Shown in pieces: positions 1 through 8,009 of a DNA stretch of 38,998 nucleotides (its first letter is position 1; each line of letters begins with the position of its first letter). Source of the stretch: a virus. The notes below the pieces were generated by a model. The model did not search any database. It was not told the DNA's origin and was given only the letters and a program-made list of their open reading frames with translations. The stretch lies in the IMG/VR virus record IMGVR_UViG_3300046009_008687, positions 1 through 38,998 of that record. One strand, 5' to 3'. The translations under genes were made by a program, and so were the position numbers.

Positions 1-1371
1 TTGACATCATCCGGCGAACTCCTCATTGGCACCACCTCTGACGCCGGAGCCTATGCCCTTCAGGTCGCGGGGGCGATATACAATACTGGTTCAGCGGTGC
101 TGGCTGCGACGAGCGGGAATGTGGGGATTGGTACAACAACAGCAGTCGGTAAACTTACTATCAATAGTGCGCTCGGTAACCATATACAATTACAAAGGTC
201 AGGACAGACTGATAGAGCCATTGTAATAAGCAGTTCCGATCAATTAAATTTTGGCACATGGGCATCGCCAACGCAAATGGTATTAACATCGAATGGTCGA
301 TTGCTTTTGAACACCACCACAGATGCGGGGTATCAGCTTGATGTGAACGGTGCGGGTAGATTTGCGGGAGCGTTAAGAGCGCAGGGTACTATTCAGGCAA
401 CAAATGGCAATGACAATAATTCTGGGGACTTTTTAGGTTTGCTTATTGGTAGTTCAACCGGAGCGACCGCAAGAACTGCATCCATTATTAAAAACACATC
501 AAGTCCTTACGATTTAACGATACGCAGTCAAGATAACACATCTACAACAACGGGAAGCTTAATCTTTGTCAACGGTTCGACTGAACAAATGCGGATAAAT
601 TCAAGCGGCAATGTGGGCATTGGGACGGCAAGTCCATCGGTCAAACTTGACGTATCTCAAGTATCTACTGGTTCGGTAGTACGTTTCCAAGGAGACGCGG
701 CATTGTTGAGATATCTTGAATTTAAGAGCATTGATGCAGGCGCGTTCACTGGTGCGGGGTGGGATAGGAACGTGAACAGCGCAAGCGGGTTTCATACATG
801 GTCAACCGCAGGCACCGAACGCCTCCGCATCTTCGCCAACGGCCGCGTAGCCATCAATACAACAACCGACGCCGGATACCAACTCGACGTCAACGGCGGC
901 ACCCGGGTAACGGGAAGGGTTACGGTAACCGGCAACGACACGCTCGGTCTCTCTATCGCCCGTGCTGGCACATCTGCCATATCCTCCGAGATCTACAACG
1001 GTGGAGGGGACAACGGATGGCTTCTGTGGGGCGTTGAGTCATCTGCCGGCGGTGTTATCTTCCCGGGGACTACAGCGTACGCATCCGTATTCGGATCCTT
1101 CAGGAATGTGCCGATCCAGTTCGCAACCAACAACACAGTCCGCATGACCATCGACGGCGGCGGTTCTGTCGGTATCGGGGTGGCATCGCCTTCAGCCTCT
1201 GCCATCCTTCAGGTAGACTCCACCACCAAGGGTATGCTCCCGCCCAGAATGACCACAACACAGAGAGATGCCATAACTTCGCCGGCGACCGGCCTGATCG
1301 TTTACGACACAACCGTGAACAAACTCAGCGTGTACAACGGCACCACATGGAAATACGCTCAATACGAATAA
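1..1371 (+). CDS. Tail fibre protein, 3' part (5' truncated by window edge)
   Basis: The reading frame is open from the first base, so the gene almost certainly starts upstream; the TTG at base 1 is not a trusted start. The 456 visible residues are rich in Gly, Thr, Ser and Asn, with short beta-fibre repeats. The motif TTTDAGYQLDVNG occurs twice (about residues 104-116 and 287-299), with a degenerate copy near residue 10, and GNVGIGT-type units recur. The C-terminus (about residues 405-456) carries STTKGMLPPRMTTTQRDAI followed by a VYNGTTWKY-like end, which is typical of tail fibres and adhesins of Bacteroidetes phages. Likely role: receptor-binding or side fibre. Bases about 120-760 look more AT-rich than 800-1371, which suggests mosaic exchange. 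The family-level call is firm; the receptor is unknown. Confidence 0.8.
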   Translation: MTSSGELLIGTTSDAGAYALQVAGAIYNTGSAVLAATSGNVGIGTTTAVGKLTINSALGNHIQLQRSGQTDRAIVISSSDQLNFGTWASPTQMVLTSNGRLLLNTTTDAGYQLDVNGAGRFAGALRAQGTIQATNGNDNNSGDFLGLLIGSSTGATARTASIIKNTSSPYDLTIRSQDNTSTTTGSLIFVNGSTEQMRINSSGNVGIGTASPSVKLDVSQVSTGSVVRFQGDAALLRYLEFKSIDAGAFTGAGWDRNVNSASGFHTWSTAGTERLRIFANGRVAINTTTDAGYQLDVNGGTRVTGRVTVTGNDTLGLSIARAGTSAISSEIYNGGGDNGWLLWGVESSAGGVIFPGTTAYASVFGSFRNVPIQFATNNTVRMTIDGGGSVGIGVASPSASAILQVDSTTKGMLPPRMTTTQRDAITSPATGLIVYDTTVNKLSVYNGTTWKYAQYE

Positions 1372-1381
1372 ACCATAAACA

Positions 1382-1723
1382 ATGAGAATCGCACCTGTTA
1401 AAATCTGGAAAGACGGAAGGGAGTACACTGCAGAAATGATCAACGTGTACGGAACCCATGACGACTTCAAGACTACTGCCACTGTTTTTTACGGCCTGTA
1501 TGAGATGGCCACCCCCGAACCGACTGAAGAGAAGTCAGGCATGCCTGTGCTCGCCCCGGGAACCATGCTGTCGTCGGGTAATGTTATTATCAATGGCGAA
1601 GACTACTTGACGTGGGGGGACACTGGCGATGTGAACGCGGAAATCTTTGCGTACGTTGCCGGCAAGCTCGGTCTTACGATTGTTCCTGAAATTACCGAAC
1701 CCGAAGTTGTTACTGAATCTTAA
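1382..1723 (+). CDS. Hypothetical small protein downstream of tail fibre
   Basis: A 113-residue protein begins 10 bases after the fibre stop codon, so it is probably co-transcribed with it. It is mixed alpha/beta in composition, with no signal peptide or membrane segment. An acidic, proline-rich stretch near residues 40-48 separates an N-terminal part (MRIAPVKIWKDGREYTAEM) from a C-terminal part rich in Val, Ile and Gly. I do not recognise the family. Its position suggests a fibre-associated or fibre-assembly protein, but that is inference only. Confidence 0.65.
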   Translation: MRIAPVKIWKDGREYTAEMINVYGTHDDFKTTATVFYGLYEMATPEPTEEKSGMPVLAPGTMLSSGNVIINGEDYLTWGDTGDVNAEIFAYVAGKLGLTIVPEITEPEVVTES

Positions 1724-1738
1724 TTATCAGTAAATTTG
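1707..1738 (+). promoter_or_regulatory. Bacteroidetes-type promoter candidate
   Basis: TAAATTTG at 1731-1738 matches the Bacteroidetes -7 consensus TAnnTTTG, and TTG at 1707-1709 lies 21 bases upstream as a possible -33 element. It sits in the intergenic gap, 22 bases before the ATG at 1761. Confidence 0.55.
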
Positions 1739-1760
1739 TGTCTCATCGCAAACACGAAAA

Positions 1761-2060
1761 ATGTCTAATCAAACAACCCAGACTATGCTTGAGTTTACCA
1801 AGACCCTGAACGGCCTCGATGGAAAACCCATCAAAGAGCAAGACGGAAAGGATGCCACCCTTGGTCGGTTCCTGTCCGGATTCCTCGCGAGCCACACGAA
1901 GGGCGACGCCCTGAAGTTTTTCAACTGGGCGCAGAAGCTTTACGCCGGAGAGAACCTCGACCTCGATGACAGTGACAAGGACACCCTGAAGGAGTTCATC
2001 AAGAGTCACGATCAGATGACGGTCCTCAGCAAGGCGCAAATGCTTGCCCTGTTCAAGTAA
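1761..2060 (+). CDS. Conserved hypothetical helical protein of the fibre region
   Basis: A 99-residue, predominantly alpha-helical, charged protein with an acidic motif (LDLDDSDKDTLKEFI) and a C-terminal helix (TVLSKAQMLALFK). There is no membrane segment or signal. It has its own promoter candidate upstream and a strong terminator immediately downstream, so it may be a short independent transcript between the two fibre genes. Similar small helical proteins are familiar beside fibre genes in Bacteroidetes phages, but I cannot name a function. A chaperone or fibre accessory role is possible. Confidence 0.7.
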   Translation: MSNQTTQTMLEFTKTLNGLDGKPIKEQDGKDATLGRFLSGFLASHTKGDALKFFNWAQKLYAGENLDLDDSDKDTLKEFIKSHDQMTVLSKAQMLALFK

Positions 2061-2086
2061 CCCCTTTCGACCCATGGTATAGCATC

Positions 2087-2109
2087 AGGGGGCCTTCGTG
2101 CCCCCTTTT
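2087..2109 (+). terminator. Rho-independent terminator
   Basis: GGGGGC (2088-2093) pairs with GCCCCC (2100-2105) around a CTTCGT loop, and TTTTG follows. It lies 27 bases after the stop at 2060 and immediately before a promoter candidate. Confidence 0.85.
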
Positions 2110-2112
2110 GTT

Positions 2113-2120
2113 TATCTTTG
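2113..2120 (+). promoter_or_regulatory. Bacteroidetes-type -7 element for the large fibre gene
   Basis: TATCTTTG matches TAnnTTTG, directly after the terminator and 15 bases before the ATG at 2135. The expected -33 region falls inside the terminator stem and is poor (CTTCG), so this is a -7 match only. Confidence 0.5.
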
Positions 2121-2134
2121 CCACGAAATCAAAC

Positions 2135-5100
2135 ATGATGAAAAAACTTCTCTACCTGATCCTGCTGATCCCCACTCTGGCGATCGGTCAGGTCATTAAC
2201 CCTACACCCGACATGGTGTTCAAGGGCCAGCTCGGCGCCGGCCGGGGTGTCGGCACAGACCCGTCGGCATGGTTCAGCATTGGACCCACTGTCGGATCGG
2301 TTCGGGGGGTTGTATTCCCTCAGGTGTCAGACACCAATTCTGTCGTCAACCCAAGGCGTAATGGCCTTTTTATATGGTCCTTGCAGAGAAGCAGGTTCAT
2401 GTACTGGGACTCGGTGGCGGTCAGGTGGAAGCAGATACCCGACATCTCGAACATCGACACCATGGTCATCGCCACCCGGGCATGGAGGCAGAAAGGGGAC
2501 GACAGTCTTGCAATACTCATCAACGCAAGGGTTCCTCAGGTTAGGACTGTATCCATCAATGGTAACACGCAGGACCTGTCAGCCAACAGGTCTTGGACGG
2601 TCGGTACGGTCAGAAAGGTTGTGGCCGGCACAGGTTTGACGGGCGGAACAATAACGGACAGTGGAACAGTAGCGGTGGACACACTGCTGATATCGACCAG
2701 ACTCAATGTTGTGAAGCTTGGCGATAGTCTTCTGTCGGTGATCAACACGAGGGTGGACACAAACTACATCTCAACCAGAGCGTGGAGGCAGAAGGGTATT
2801 GACAGTGTCGCCCTCCTTGTAAATCAGCGCGTGCCGAACGTTCGCACAGTTACAATCAATGGCGTACAGCAGGACCTCAGCGCCGACCGGTCATGGATAG
2901 TCGGTACGGTCACAAACATATTCACAGGTTATGGCCTGTCAGGCGGCCCCATCTCGGTGTCTGGAACCATTCAGGCGGACAGTGGCTTTGTTACATCCAG
3001 ACCAAGGCTTCAGAAGGTTGCCGACAGTCTTGCGCTCCTCATATCAAACGCCGGTGGCGGTACAGTTACATCGGTGGCCGCCGGCACCGGTATGTCATTC
3101 CCTACAATTACAAACTCCGGCTCTGCATCCGTAGACACCGTTATGATGTCCACAAGGCTTTGGCGACAGAAGGGTATTGACAGCGTAAACCTGCAGCTCG
3201 GGAGGAAGGTTGACACCACAAGGACAATCACCATAAACGGAAACGCACAAACGCTTTCTGCGAATAGAACATGGAGCGTTGGTACCGTCACGTCCGTATC
3301 TGCAACCGGAGGATCAGGCATAACCGTCTCCGGGTCGCCGATCATATCAACAGGAACGTTATCCATATCTGGCGATACTACGCTCCTGTCTACTCGAGGC
3401 TGGAGGCAGAAGGGGGATGACAGCCTAGCTGTTATTGCCGCATCAAAGGTTCCTCTGGTCAGAACAATATCCATCAATGGTACAGCTCAGAACCTTACCG
3501 ATGACCGCGCTTGGAGTGTTGGTACAGTTACATCTGTTGCGACCGGCTACGGACTTAGCGGCGGCCCTGTTACTACAACCGGAACTGTATCTGCAGACTC
3601 TGCATCCATTACTTCTCGCCCACGCCTTCAGAAGGTTGCTGACAGTCTTGCTCTGCTTATCTCTAGCTCCGGCGGCGGTACTGTTCTTAGTGTATCTGCC
3701 GGAACGGGTATGTCGTTCCCGACGATCACGTCGACGGGCTCGGTAAGCGTCGACACGGTCTCCATGTCCACAAGGCTTTGGCGACAGAAGGGTATTGACA
3801 GCGCGAACGTCTTGATCAGTCAGCGTGTAAGAATATCAGACACGGCGACGATGCTCCTTCCGTATGTCAGGCATGCTGGCTTTGGGCTCATCAAGATACC
3901 GACCGATGCCGGTAAGACTCAGGGACTGTCCGTAGACACGGCGCTTGTCTCTACCAGAGCTTGGAGGCAAAAGGGGATTGACTCTGTTGCTGCCTTGTTT
4001 GCAGCTAGCGGGAGTGGAACGGTCACATCGATCACCGCCGGCCTCGGCCTGACTGGCGGAACCATCACAAGCTCTGGAACTGTTGCACTTGATACAACAG
4101 TTGCATCTACCCGGGCATGGCGCCTGAAGGGTGATGACTCGCTTGGCGTAATCATTGCAACCAAGGAGCCGATCATTGCCGCCGGCACCACCGCTCAATA
4201 CTGGCGCGGAGACAAGAGCTGGCAGACGCTTAATACTACAGCTGTTCCCGAGGGAACGAGACTGTACTACACGGACACCAGATCTCGCGCAGCAATATCT
4301 CTCACCACCACCGGTTCGTCTGGTGCATCCACTTATGACAACGGGACCGGCGTGCTAAACGTTCCTAATTATACGCTGTCAGGTCTTGGCGGTGTCCCTA
4401 CTACTAGAACTATAACGATCAATGGTACCGCTCAGGACCTGTCAACGAACAGGACTTGGAATGTGGGCACGGTGACCGGTTCGGGGGACTCTAACTATGT
4501 AGCAAGGTTTCGCCCGGGTAGCACGGTCATCGGCGGTGGAATCATCTACGACAACGGGAACAGGGTATCCATCGGGACCACATCGGCAGCGACGAAGTTT
4601 CATATCGTAACACCAGACATACTAGGCCAGACCATATCTGCCCAGTCTGCGCTTGGTGCTTCGTCTATGCAGTTCACGAACGGAAACAATGCCACATACA
4701 TTGGCGTAAATAGCTCCGCCGGGGCAAGTCTGTTTACCGGCTCATCTGCATACAACTCCTTCATAGGAAGCGGATCTGCGTACGGGCTTGACTTTGGTAC
4801 AAACTCTGTAACGAGGATGTCTATCTTGTCTGGCGGTCAGGTAAGGGTGAGTGATCTTGCCGGCACCGGCACACGCATGGTTGTCACCGATGCAAACGGG
4901 CAGCTCTCATCTCAGGCCATCCCTTCCCCGGGTGGATCCGGAACGGTTACGTCTGTTTCTGCAGGTACCGGCATGGCGTTCACCACGATCACAACGTCCG
5001 GGTCTGTCAGTGCTGATACCGGCGTGCTCTCAACCAGAGCGTGGAGGCAGAAAGCGGTTGATAGCCTGAACGCAAGTATTGCCACCAAGGAACCATTGAT

Positions 5101-5983
5101 CGCCGCAGGTACGACTTCTCAGTACTGGAGGGGAGACAAGAGCTGGCAGACATTGAATACGACCGTAGTTCCTGAGGGTACGAATCTGTACTATACAGAC
5201 TCTCGTTCCAGATCCGCCATATCTTTAACCACCTCCGGCAGCTCGGGGGTAGCAACATACAGCTCATTAACCGGAGTGTTGAATGTTCCTAACTATACGT
5301 TGTCTGGCCTTGGCGGTGTTCCTACCTCTAGAACGATCACTATCAACGGGAACGCTCAGGACCTATCCGCCAACAGGAGCTGGAGTGTTGGTACCGTCAC
5401 ATCGGTGGCCGCTGGTGTGGGCATGAGCTTCTCTACCATCACTGGGTCCGGGACGGTCAACGCTGACACGAATACTCTTGGTACAAGGCTCTATGTCATT
5501 AAGAAGATCGACAGCCTGCTTGCTATCATGTCAGACTTTCCGTCTATCGCAAACGATACATTGGTTCCTCAGGGATCCTTTAGGTTTATGCGGGATGTGT
5601 ACGGAACGCCACTCAATGACATTGCATACGTTGGCAGATCTGATGTTAGGGTTGTGACGATTACCGCCGTGGCCTACATACCTGCATCGTCTTGGAATGG
5701 CGCTGACTGGAACCTCATATCATACCTTCCCAGTTCGTATATACCACTAAAGAACATGCAGTTTTCTGGGCATCACTCGTTCTATAATGGCGCCGACTAT
5801 AAGAGGACAGAGGGCGTTTCGTTTGCCGGCGGGATAGAGTACGAAAAGCCTATTGCATTCAAGATAGTTGGCGGGGCGCTGTATGCCAGCGGGGTTATAC
5901 AGTCCCTGCTCCTGACATCTGGCGGCGTCAACTATGCAGCCATTCCTATCAACATTTCGTATATTGTAAAAGGTTTACCATAA
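2135..5983 (+). CDS. Giant repeat-containing tail fibre / secreted adhesin-like protein
   Basis: A protein of 1282 residues. I start it at the ATG at 2135 (ATGATGAAAAAA), not at the TTG 27 bases upstream, because this gives a classic signal sequence: Met-Met-Lys-Lys, a Leu/Ile core, then LAIGQ. The body is about twelve degenerate modules. Each combines STRxWRQKGxDS, a helix, RTxxINGxxQxLSxxRxW, SVGTVTSV and a Gly-rich TGGTITxSGTVxxDT segment. A longer unit containing QYWRGDKSWQTLNTT and VPNYTLSGLGGVPT occurs twice. A distinct module at about residues 810-930 resembles the preceding fibre (RVSIGTTS, LDFGTNSVTRMSIL). The last 150 residues are unique and may be the distal tip. The fibre-like repeats support an adhesin role; the export signal is unusual for a structural fibre. 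No catalytic motif is seen. Confidence 0.8.
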   Translation: MMKKLLYLILLIPTLAIGQVINPTPDMVFKGQLGAGRGVGTDPSAWFSIGPTVGSVRGVVFPQVSDTNSVVNPRRNGLFIWSLQRSRFMYWDSVAVRWKQIPDISNIDTMVIATRAWRQKGDDSLAILINARVPQVRTVSINGNTQDLSANRSWTVGTVRKVVAGTGLTGGTITDSGTVAVDTLLISTRLNVVKLGDSLLSVINTRVDTNYISTRAWRQKGIDSVALLVNQRVPNVRTVTINGVQQDLSADRSWIVGTVTNIFTGYGLSGGPISVSGTIQADSGFVTSRPRLQKVADSLALLISNAGGGTVTSVAAGTGMSFPTITNSGSASVDTVMMSTRLWRQKGIDSVNLQLGRKVDTTRTITINGNAQTLSANRTWSVGTVTSVSATGGSGITVSGSPIISTGTLSISGDTTLLSTRGWRQKGDDSLAVIAASKVPLVRTISINGTAQNLTDDRAWSVGTVTSVATGYGLSGGPVTTTGTVSADSASITSRPRLQKVADSLALLISSSGGGTVLSVSAGTGMSFPTITSTGSVSVDTVSMSTRLWRQKGIDSANVLISQRVRISDTATMLLPYVRHAGFGLIKIPTDAGKTQGLSVDTALVSTRAWRQKGIDSVAALFAASGSGTVTSITAGLGLTGGTITSSGTVALDTTVASTRAWRLKGDDSLGVIIATKEPIIAAGTTAQYWRGDKSWQTLNTTAVPEGTRLYYTDTRSRAAISLTTTGSSGASTYDNGTGVLNVPNYTLSGLGGVPTTRTITINGTAQDLSTNRTWNVGTVTGSGDSNYVARFRPGSTVIGGGIIYDNGNRVSIGTTSAATKFHIVTPDILGQTISAQSALGASSMQFTNGNNATYIGVNSSAGASLFTGSSAYNSFIGSGSAYGLDFGTNSVTRMSILSGGQVRVSDLAGTGTRMVVTDANGQLSSQAIPSPGGSGTVTSVSAGTGMAFTTITTSGSVSADTGVLSTRAWRQKAVDSLNASIATKEPLIAAGTTSQYWRGDKSWQTLNTTVVPEGTNLYYTDSRSRSAISLTTSGSSGVATYSSLTGVLNVPNYTLSGLGGVPTSRTITINGNAQDLSANRSWSVGTVTSVAAGVGMSFSTITGSGTVNADTNTLGTRLYVIKKIDSLLAIMSDFPSIANDTLVPQGSFRFMRDVYGTPLNDIAYVGRSDVRVVTITAVAYIPASSWNGADWNLISYLPSSYIPLKNMQFSGHHSFYNGADYKRTEGVSFAGGIEYEKPIAFKIVGGALYASGVIQSLLLTSGGVNYAAIPINISYIVKGLP
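2472..5520 (+). repeat. Tandem modular repeats inside the fibre gene (about 12 units)
   Basis: The STRxWRQKGxDS box begins near 2471, 2771, 3149, 3395, 3767, 3953, 4106 and 5030. Degenerate versions (RLNVVKLGDS, RPRLQKVADS, RLYVIKKIDS) occur near 2699, 2999, 3620 and 5489. Units are about 150-380 bases long. The DNA has diverged more than the protein, which suggests old duplications, although some boxes (GGCTTTGGCGACAGAAGGG near 3157 and 3775) remain identical. Confidence 0.85.
4162..4480 (+). repeat. Long fibre module, copy 1 (copy 2 at 5086-5402)
   Basis: About 105 residues running from KEPIIAAGTT through QYWRGDKSWQTLNT, LYYTDTRSR and VPNYTLSGLGGVPT to the INGTAQDLS box. It recurs with few changes at 5086-5402, where the copy begins KEPLIAAGTT. 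This is a direct repeat of roughly 315 bases at the protein level, separated by the fibre-like insert at 4490-4930. Confidence 0.85.
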
Positions 5984-5994
5984 AATCAAGTCAA

Positions 5995-6234
5995 ATGAAA
6001 GAGTTAGTTACACGTTTCAACCTTGCCTCCCCGACCTTCTTTGTGAAGATCCAAAAGCTCGGAGTGCTTCTCAGTGCACTTTCTGTCGTCCTTCTCGGCC
6101 TTCAGGCCCAGATGCCTACGATCGAGGTGCCGGCCCTTGTGTACAAGGTTGCTGAGTACCTTGCCGTTGCCGGCGGTGTTGCTGCAACCATTGCCAAGCT
6201 CACCGTGGCTGACCCCACCCAAATCCAAAAGTGA
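5995..6234 (+). CDS. Holin-like small membrane protein
   Basis: A 79-residue protein with two hydrophobic segments (about residues 24-41 and 50-69) separated by a short polar linker, and a polar N-terminus. This size and topology fit a class II-like holin, which would sit in the inner membrane and trigger lysis. It starts 11 bases after the fibre stop and shares its stop with the next start (TGATG), tying it to the spanin-like gene. The call rests on topology and neighbours, not on a specific sequence family. A membrane anchor for the lysis proteins is an alternative. Confidence 0.6.
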   Translation: MKELVTRFNLASPTFFVKIQKLGVLLSALSVVLLGLQAQMPTIEVPALVYKVAEYLAVAGGVAATIAKLTVADPTQIQK

Positions 6235-6791
6235 TGAGGTGGCTGCTACCAGCCTTGCTTCTTATGATGGCATGCACGTCTGTCCGCCCCTATAAAAAGG
6301 TGGCGGCAGATGCGCGTGTTACCACAGAGAAGAAAGCTATTCTTGCCCCGTTCGTGGCCACGCATTACCCTCCGCAGTTCAGGTTGATCAAGGACACCAT
6401 CGTCCGGATGGACACGACGTACAACGAGAGATTCGTCTATGAGCTGGCGAAGATCATAGACTCGCTCATCTTTGTTCCAAAGGACACGATCCGCGTCAAA
6501 GATCCAGCCATGAAAAAAAGGGTTGACTCTCTCATTCGTCTTTGTGGCAGATCTGTCATAAAGACCGAGATATACACTGACACCGTTTATGTTGCTGATG
6601 GCGCCAAGGATATGGCCCTGAACCAGTTCGTTTCCAGTGTTCAGGCCGAGAATGCAAGGCTCAAAAGTGATAACGCAGATCTCAAGGAGAAGAGCTCGGG
6701 GGCATCAAAAAAGCTTCGTATGTACATGATAGGGATGTATGCCGCCATCGCGTTGGCATTGATGTTCCTATTCCTTTTGTTTAAGAGATAG
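6234..6791 (+). CDS. Unimolecular spanin-like lipoprotein
   Basis: A 185-residue protein starting at the ATG of a TGATG overlap; a GTG three bases earlier is less likely. The N-terminus is a hydrophobic signal ending LLLMMAC, a lipobox with Cys14 as the lipidation site. The middle is polar, with alternating charged stretches (KDTIVRMDTTYNERF, VPKDTIRVKD) and a predicted helix (AENARLKSDNADLKEK). The C-terminus (about residues 160-182) is a strong transmembrane segment followed by LFKR. An outer-membrane lipoprotein signal plus a C-terminal inner-membrane segment in one chain is the layout of u-spanins such as T1 gp11, which join or fuse the two membranes at the last step of lysis. Adjacency to a holin-like gene supports this. 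The sequence itself is not recognisably T1-like. Confidence 0.68.
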   Translation: MRWLLPALLLMMACTSVRPYKKVAADARVTTEKKAILAPFVATHYPPQFRLIKDTIVRMDTTYNERFVYELAKIIDSLIFVPKDTIRVKDPAMKKRVDSLIRLCGRSVIKTEIYTDTVYVADGAKDMALNQFVSSVQAENARLKSDNADLKEKSSGASKKLRMYMIGMYAAIALALMFLFLLFKR

Positions 6792-6804
6792 TTGATTAAA
6801 TTTG
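6776..6804 (+). promoter_or_regulatory. Bacteroidetes-type promoter
   Basis: TTTG (6776-6779), a 17-base spacer and TAAATTTG (6797-6804) make a good match to the -33/-7 pattern. It overlaps the end of the spanin-like gene and stands 17 bases before the ATG at 6822. It probably drives the connector/nozzle operon. Confidence 0.65.
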
Positions 6805-6821
6805 TTTGATAAACCATTGCC

Positions 6822-7067
6822 ATGTCTGACAATGTGAAGGATGAAATAAAGTCTTGGATTACACCGGGACTCCTTACTATATTCTGGGCCGTGTCTTGGA
6901 GTGCTTGGAATGATATGAGGGCCGACATGAAGAAGCTTCTTGAGGCTAAGGCTCAGACAGAGTACCGGTTGCCCGCTCTGGAACGTCGTGTTGACGTAGT
7001 GGAGAATAAGGTTGAGAGCATTCAAAACGTTATGAGAAATGGCGCTCTTCAAGGTATCGGCCGCTAG
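6822..7067 (+). CDS. Small membrane protein with coiled coil
   Basis: An 81-residue protein with a polar N-terminus, one hydrophobic Trp-rich segment (about residues 13-29) and a long charged amphipathic helix (ALERRVDVVENKVESIQNVM) that looks like a coiled coil. This resembles the layout of XhlA-type or other holin-associated phage membrane proteins. It is the first gene after the promoter at 6776-6804 and overlaps the next gene by 29 bases. A lysis accessory or a small virion membrane protein are both possible. Confidence 0.62.
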   Translation: MSDNVKDEIKSWITPGLLTIFWAVSWSAWNDMRADMKKLLEAKAQTEYRLPALERRVDVVENKVESIQNVMRNGALQGIGR

Positions 7068-7317
7068 GGACGGTAAGCATGCATGGCAGGCCAAGGGTAC
7101 AAACCCAAAGACCGGTCGTGAGGTAACGCTCAAGGGCGGTGAGGCAAAGCATCGTGGCAAGTGGGGAACTCAGGGCGGTAAGTCTAAGGGCAGGGTGAAG
7201 AGTTACTTCGCCCGTCATGCAAAGAACAAGAGCCCGAAGGCGTACATCAATGACAGGAACTGGAGAGAGGGCAGTCAGATCGGGAAGTCCGTAAACATAC
7301 CTAACGACAGATTCTAA
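7039..7317 (+). CDS. Small basic protein, probable virion component
   Basis: A 92-residue, strongly basic protein (many Lys, Arg, Gly) without signal or membrane segment. Notable stretches are KTGREVTLKGGEAKHRGKW and KGRVKSYFARHAKNKSPKAY. It ends with TAATG shared with the first connector gene, so it is translationally coupled to structural genes. The charge suggests nucleic-acid or capsid interaction. The sequence resembles small Lys-rich proteins in structural operons of Bacteroidetes phages, but I cannot assign a defined family. Confidence 0.65.
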   Translation: MALFKVSAARDGKHAWQAKGTNPKTGREVTLKGGEAKHRGKWGTQGGKSKGRVKSYFARHAKNKSPKAYINDRNWREGSQIGKSVNIPNDRF

Positions 7318-8009
7318 TGGATATCAAGGTCATACACGACACGGTGCTGTTCTACCTGAATAAAGAGCAGAATGGCTACGTCACTCACGAAGAGATTGAC
7401 GAGGTTCTTGACCGTGCTCAGATGGTCTTGTTCAACCAGTATCATACCAACCCTAAGATTCCTGCATCGGCACAGGCTTCTGTGTACGGCGAGTCACAAA
7501 GGATTGATGACGCACTAAGCGTATTCAAGGCGGTATACACGCTGAACGCCGGCAACACCCCGGGTGGTTTGATCACCCTGCCTTCCGGCTACATGCACCT
7601 CATAAACCTGTATACTACGGTGTACAATTCCACCCTTGGCCGGAACGTTTATTCTGGGGTTCAAATGCTCTCCGAAGAGGAGATTGTCGAGCGATTGGAA
7701 TCTCAGGTCATACCCGTATCCGCAAGCGATCCTGTTGGTCTGATGCTTTCCGGCAACAGAATCCAATTGTATCCTTCGGCTCCGGCCACGGGTGGAGTCA
7801 ATTACTTTACAAGACCTGTCAAGCCAGTGTTTGCGTATACTCAGGTCGGAAGGGTTGTCACATACAATCAGGCCGGTAGCACGCAGATGCTCTGGAAGGA
7901 CATGGACATCAACAACGTAATCAGCATAGCCCTGTCGTACTTCGGACTGAACTTTAGCAGTCAAGAGGTTATGCAATTTGCTGAACTCAAAACCGCACAG
8001 GGACAATAA
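7317..8009 (+). CDS. Head-tail connector / ring protein 1
   Basis: A 230-residue soluble protein, first of three consecutive genes of similar size just before the large nozzle gene. The N-terminal third is helical (YVTHEEIDEVLDRAQMVLFN). The centre is beta-rich with Pro and Gly turns (GLITLPSGYMHLINLY, GNRIQLYPSAP), and a C-terminal helix follows. Helix, beta domain, helix is common in head-completion and ring proteins. The order three connector-like proteins, then nozzle, then ejection proteins supports a role in the neck or short tail. The family call is inferred from context and architecture. Confidence 0.6.
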   Translation: MDIKVIHDTVLFYLNKEQNGYVTHEEIDEVLDRAQMVLFNQYHTNPKIPASAQASVYGESQRIDDALSVFKAVYTLNAGNTPGGLITLPSGYMHLINLYTTVYNSTLGRNVYSGVQMLSEEEIVERLESQVIPVSASDPVGLMLSGNRIQLYPSAPATGGVNYFTRPVKPVFAYTQVGRVVTYNQAGSTQMLWKDMDINNVISIALSYFGLNFSSQEVMQFAELKTAQGQ

